Assembly (NCBI GenBank): GCA_026770585.1
Contig: MU646354.1
Span: 891,978-912,851 of the forward strand
Source of the DNA: Baffinella frigidus
Taxonomy: Eukaryota > Cryptophyceae > Cryptomonadales > Baffinellaceae
DNA length: 20,874 nucleotides
Direction of reading: 5' to 3'
Shown here in pieces: positions 8,701 to 13,368 of the stretch (positions are counted from its first letter, which is position 1; each line of letters begins with the position of its first letter). Under the pieces are notes generated by a model. The model was given only the letters and a program-made list of their open reading frames with translations. It was not told the origin of the DNA and did not search any database. The position numbers and the translations under genes were made by a program.

Positions 8701-11700
8701 CACGTGCCACCAAACAGCGGGCTTCGAAGGGATTTTCAGCCCATTTTGGGCCGAGTTTCCGTTACCTTATCCGTAGGAACCCCCTATGTCCCTACAGGTT
8801 TCCTACCGTAGGGTCCTAGGTCTTATTCCCACCCATACTTGACCAGGAAACCAGGTGACGAGAGGGGGCCCAATCGACCTATTTTGTGTAGGAACATGTT
8901 TACCTGGAATGGCTCAAAGCGTTAGTAATGGCTCAAAGGGTTTGGGCCCCCTCAGAAACGACCTGGATTGATACCCACCAATGAGAGAACGGGATAACCA
9001 AACCCCAAACCCCAAACCCCAAACCCTAGAGAGACCATCTCGGTCTTGCAGCAGGAGGCATACCCTCAACCCTACACCTTAACCCCTAACCCCTAACCCC
9101 TAACCCCTAACCCCTAACCCCTAACCCCTAAACCCTACACCTTAAACCCTACACCTTAAACCCTAAACCCTAACCCCTGAACCCTACACCCTACACCCTA
9201 CACCCTACACCCTAAACCTGACCAGGAAACCAAGAAACGACCTGGATTGATACCCACCTACGAGAGAACGGGAGAACCACCCTGGAGGTAACATTAGAGT
9301 ATTTTAAACCTCCCCAAAGTCAACTCCCCATGAGATGCGGCCGGATCTGGCCACATCTCAAGGAAAGTTAACTTTTGGGAGGTTCAAAATACCCTAATGT
9401 TGCATCCAGGGTGGCAAGTGCATTGCAACCCCCCTGCGTGCCCATTCTGAATCAGGAAACGATGGAAAGAAATTTCCACGCAGCGGGCTACGAAGAGATT
9501 TTTGGGGCACCGAGAATCGGTTAGGATGTCCGTGGGAACAACCCTATGATGTCCCTTCCACACGAGAACGCTAGAGGGGCCTATTTAAAATCGTTTTACT
9601 TTTAAAAGTGGGTATTTGTGTAGTAACTTTCGTTGATTGGTCACGTAACTCTGCAGAATTAGCAAAGTCACGAGGTTGGAACACCTTATCCTGTTACAAA
9701 TATTTACAACCCCACATGTAAATAGGACCCTCCAGCATTTTCAAGTGGTTGTAGGTCATTCACGAACCACTTCGCAGTCACCAGAGACATCGAAAATCGG
9801 TCCAAAGTTGATTCTCACCCGGGAAACACGCCAAAAGTCTAGAGTCTCCCCCGGAAATCCGGGAGAGAACGGCACCGGTGGCTGCGAAGTGGCATGTGAC
9901 AAACTCCCTGTGTAGTCCGCTGTGTGGATTGATACCGACTCGATCACAAGAAAGCGACAGAAAAAAAATCAGCGGTTGGTATCCCTTAAGTGGCGGACGG
10001 GCGAATATTCGCCCTAACTCGCCCTAGGCAGGTCCTAGGGCCCTACCGTAGGGCGTATGAGCCTACTCGCCATTTAAGGGATACCCGGCTGGCACTGTCG
10101 GAAGCTGTACACCCTCTCTCTCTCCCTCTCTCTCCCTGTCTCTCTCCCTGTCTCTCTCTCTGTCTCTCTCTCTCTGTCTCTCTCTCTGTCTCTCTCTCCG
10201 TGTCTCTCTCTCACAGTCGTCCGGCAGGAGGGGCACCTTGATCCGGGGAACCCTATTTTTCATTCATTTCCTGGCGACGAAAATTACTACACAAATCCTT
10301 TAACATTACTAACAAGAACGAATTGTGCAGTAATTTTCGTTGCCCGGAACTGAAAGAAAAATAGGTTTCCCCGGATAAACCTGGTCTCTGCCCCCCCCCC
10401 CCCCAGCCCGCCCCCCCTCCCCCATCTCGAACGCCCCACTGAAGTCCTGCACAACCGCACCCCAACGTCAGGCGTTGGGGCGACGAAAATTACTACACAA
10501 ATCCTGAAAAACAGGGTCCCCCGGATCACGGTGCCCCTTCTGCCGGACGGCTGTATTGTCGAAATGGGCTCCGCGCGGGAAAAATCGAGGTCAGGTCAGC
10601 AACATTTTTTCGTTTTTTTGCCTTTTTGTGTCATCTTATGGGTGGGAGATGCTATTCCCCTCCCCCCTCCCCCATCTCGAACGCCCCACTGAAGTCCTGC
10701 ACGACCGCGCCCCAACGTCAGGTGAAGGGTGAGGGGTTAGCGTCCCGAGGACACTGACAACGTTCAAGGTGTAGGGTGTAGGGTGTAGGGTTTAGGGTGT
10801 AGGGTGTAGGGTGTAGGGTGTAGGGTTGAGGGTGTAGGGTTTAGGGTGTAGGGTGTAGGGTGTAGGGTGTAGGGTGTAGGGTGTAGGGTGTAGGGTGTGG
10901 GGTGTAGGGTTTAGGGGTTAGGGGTTAGGGTTTAGGGTTTAGGGGTTAGGATTTAAGGTGTAGGGTAGAGGGTATGCCTCCTGCTGCAAGACCGAGATGG
11001 TCTCTCTAGGGTTTGGGGTTTGGGGTTTGGGGTTTGGGGTTTGGGGTTTGGGGTTTGGGGTTTGCAGTTTGGGGGTTGGAGTTTGGATTTTGGGGTTCAG
11101 GGTGTGGGGGTTACAGAGAGCCTCGGCCCCCCTAGGACAACCATAGGGCCCTAGGCATAGGGCTACTGTAGGGTAGGGATGTAGGGGGGGTGTTTTCTTA
11201 TGAGCGAGGGTTGCCTCAAGCTGGCGCGCCTGCTACTGCAAGACCGAGGTGCCCCCTCTAGGGTTTGGGGTTTGTGCTTTGGGGTTTGGAGTGTGGAGTT
11301 TGGGGTTTAGAGTTCAGAGATTACTCTGGGGAAAGTCACTCAGGCCATCCTACACGGGGTAGTATCCCCAGGATACGTGACTGTGTAAAGTCACTCCGGT
11401 CATCCTACACGGGGGTGTATCCCCAGAGTTACCTCAAGCTGGCGGCAGAGGACACTTTGCGCTGGACCGCGTGACTATCTCGAGCTACGAGCTGGGGAGC
11501 GGCAACCAGGAAAACTTGGCCGAAATTTGTAGATTTCGTTTGGGGTTTAGGGTGTGCGGGTTACCTCAAGCTGGCTGGTGTGTAACCTCAGTTTGGGGTT
11601 TAGGGTGGGTTACCTCCAGCTGACGCGCCTAAACCCTCAACCCTCAACCCTCAACCCTGAACCTTAAACCCTAGCAGTCAGTCGCTGCACGAGAGAAAAA

Positions 11701-13085
11701 AAGGGTGTAGGGTGTAGGGTTTAGGGTGTAGGGTTTAGGGTGTAGGGTGTAGGGTGTAGGGTGTAGGGTGTAGGGTTCAGGGGTTAGGGTTTAGGGTTTA
11801 AGGTGTAGGGTGTAGGTTTAGGGTGTGGTGGTTACCTCAAGCTGGCGCACCTGCTGCTGAACAATCGAGGTGCTCCCTCTAGGGGTGCTCTGGGGAACTC
11901 AGGCCGTCCCACACGGGGTTGTATCCCCAGCGTTACCTCAAGCTGGCGGCAGAGGACACTTTGCACTGGACCGCGTGCGTATCTCGAGCTACGAGCTGGG
12001 GAGCGGCAACGAGGGGAAACATCGCCGAACTTTACACATACGAGGAAAACTTGGCCGAAATTTGTAAATTTCGTTTGGGGTTTAGGGTGTGCGGGTTACC
12101 TCCAGCTGGCTGGTGTGTAACCTCAGTTTGGGGTTTAGGTTGGGTTACCTCCAGCTGGCGCGCCTGCTGCTGAACAATCGAGATCTCGGCGCCAAGGTCC
12201 TCGTTGCCGCTCCCCAGCTCGTAGCTCGAGATGCTCACGCGGTCCAGCGCAAAGTGCCCTCTGCCACCCAGGGTACAAAATGAGGAAAGATCCACCACGG
12301 GTGCAAATTAAGGAAAGATGTGTGGGAGATCGGTTGAAACAACCCCCGAAACTTACAAATGTCGGTTATGTTTTCCTCGTTTCGAAATTTACAGGTCCAT
12401 TTTTCCTCGTCGCCGCTCCCCAGCTCGTAGCTCGAGATGCTCACGCGGTCCAGCGCAAAGTGTCCTCTGCCACCAAGGGTACAAAATGATCACAAAATGA
12501 GGAAAGATGTGTGGGGAATCGGTTGAAACAAAACCGAAATTTACAAATTTCGGCCAATTTTTCCTCGTATGTGTGAATTTCGGCGATTTTTTCCCTCGTT
12601 GCCGCTCCCCAGCTCGTAGCTCGAGATACTCACGCGGTCCAGCGCAAAGTGCCCTCTGCCACCAAGGGTACAAAATAAGGAAAGATGTGTGGGACATCGG
12701 TGAGGAAACATGTGTGGGAAACACATCTTGTAAGGAAAGATGTGTGGGAATAAGGAAAGACGTGTGGGAAACAAAACCCGGAATTTACAAATTTCGGTCA
12801 TTTTTTCCTCGTGTCCGCTCCCCAGCTCGTAGATCGAGATACTCACGCGGTCCAGCGCAAAGTTTATCCGGGGAAACTTATTTTTCTTTCATTTCCTGGC
12901 ACCGAAAACTGCTACACAATTCGTTGTTACTAGTAATATTAAAGCATTTGTGTAATAATTTTCGTTGCCAGGAATTGAAAGAAAATTAGGGTTCCCCGGA
13001 TAAAAGCGCCCTCTTCAACGAAACGCATCCGGGAATTACTAGGTTTGCCTCACACTCGGGTTCACCGGCTATTCTCAAGTTGATA

Positions 13086-13126
<41 letters not shown>

Positions 13127-13315
13127 ATGTATATATATTTGTATATATATTTGTATATGTATTTTATATATATATATATATATATATATGTATAGTACAA
13201 ATCCGTCCACTTTGGAGCGGGAAAGCGCCCGGGCTCACCAAATTGGTCAGACCAAATAGACTGAGACAGAGGTAGGGAGCGGGGGTGGGGGAGCTTGGGG
13301 TTTAGGTTTTAAGGT

Positions 13316-13368
<53 letters not shown>

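Larger units (their letters stand above)
8525..9276 (+). repeat. Dispersed unit CCACCATGTATTCCCACCCATACTTGACC-type, several pieces
   Basis: CACCATGTATTCC(C/A)ACCCATA occurs at 8531 and 8583; a shorter TTCCCACCCATACTTGACC piece is at 8825. GAAACGACCTGGATTGATAC occurs at 8680, 8957 and 9236. ACCAATGAGAGAACGGGA/ACCTACGAGAGAACGGGA follow. A 92-bp palindrome-ended insert (8862-8953) and heptamers (8999-9222) break the units up. Confidence 0.55.

Noticed and set aside
10063-10263. Arg/Glu-rich (RERERQ) minus-strand frame
   Set aside because: It is the CT microsatellite read on the opposite strand.
12986-13210. IYIYIYI frame that resembles a membrane protein
   Set aside because: It is a (TA)n microsatellite.
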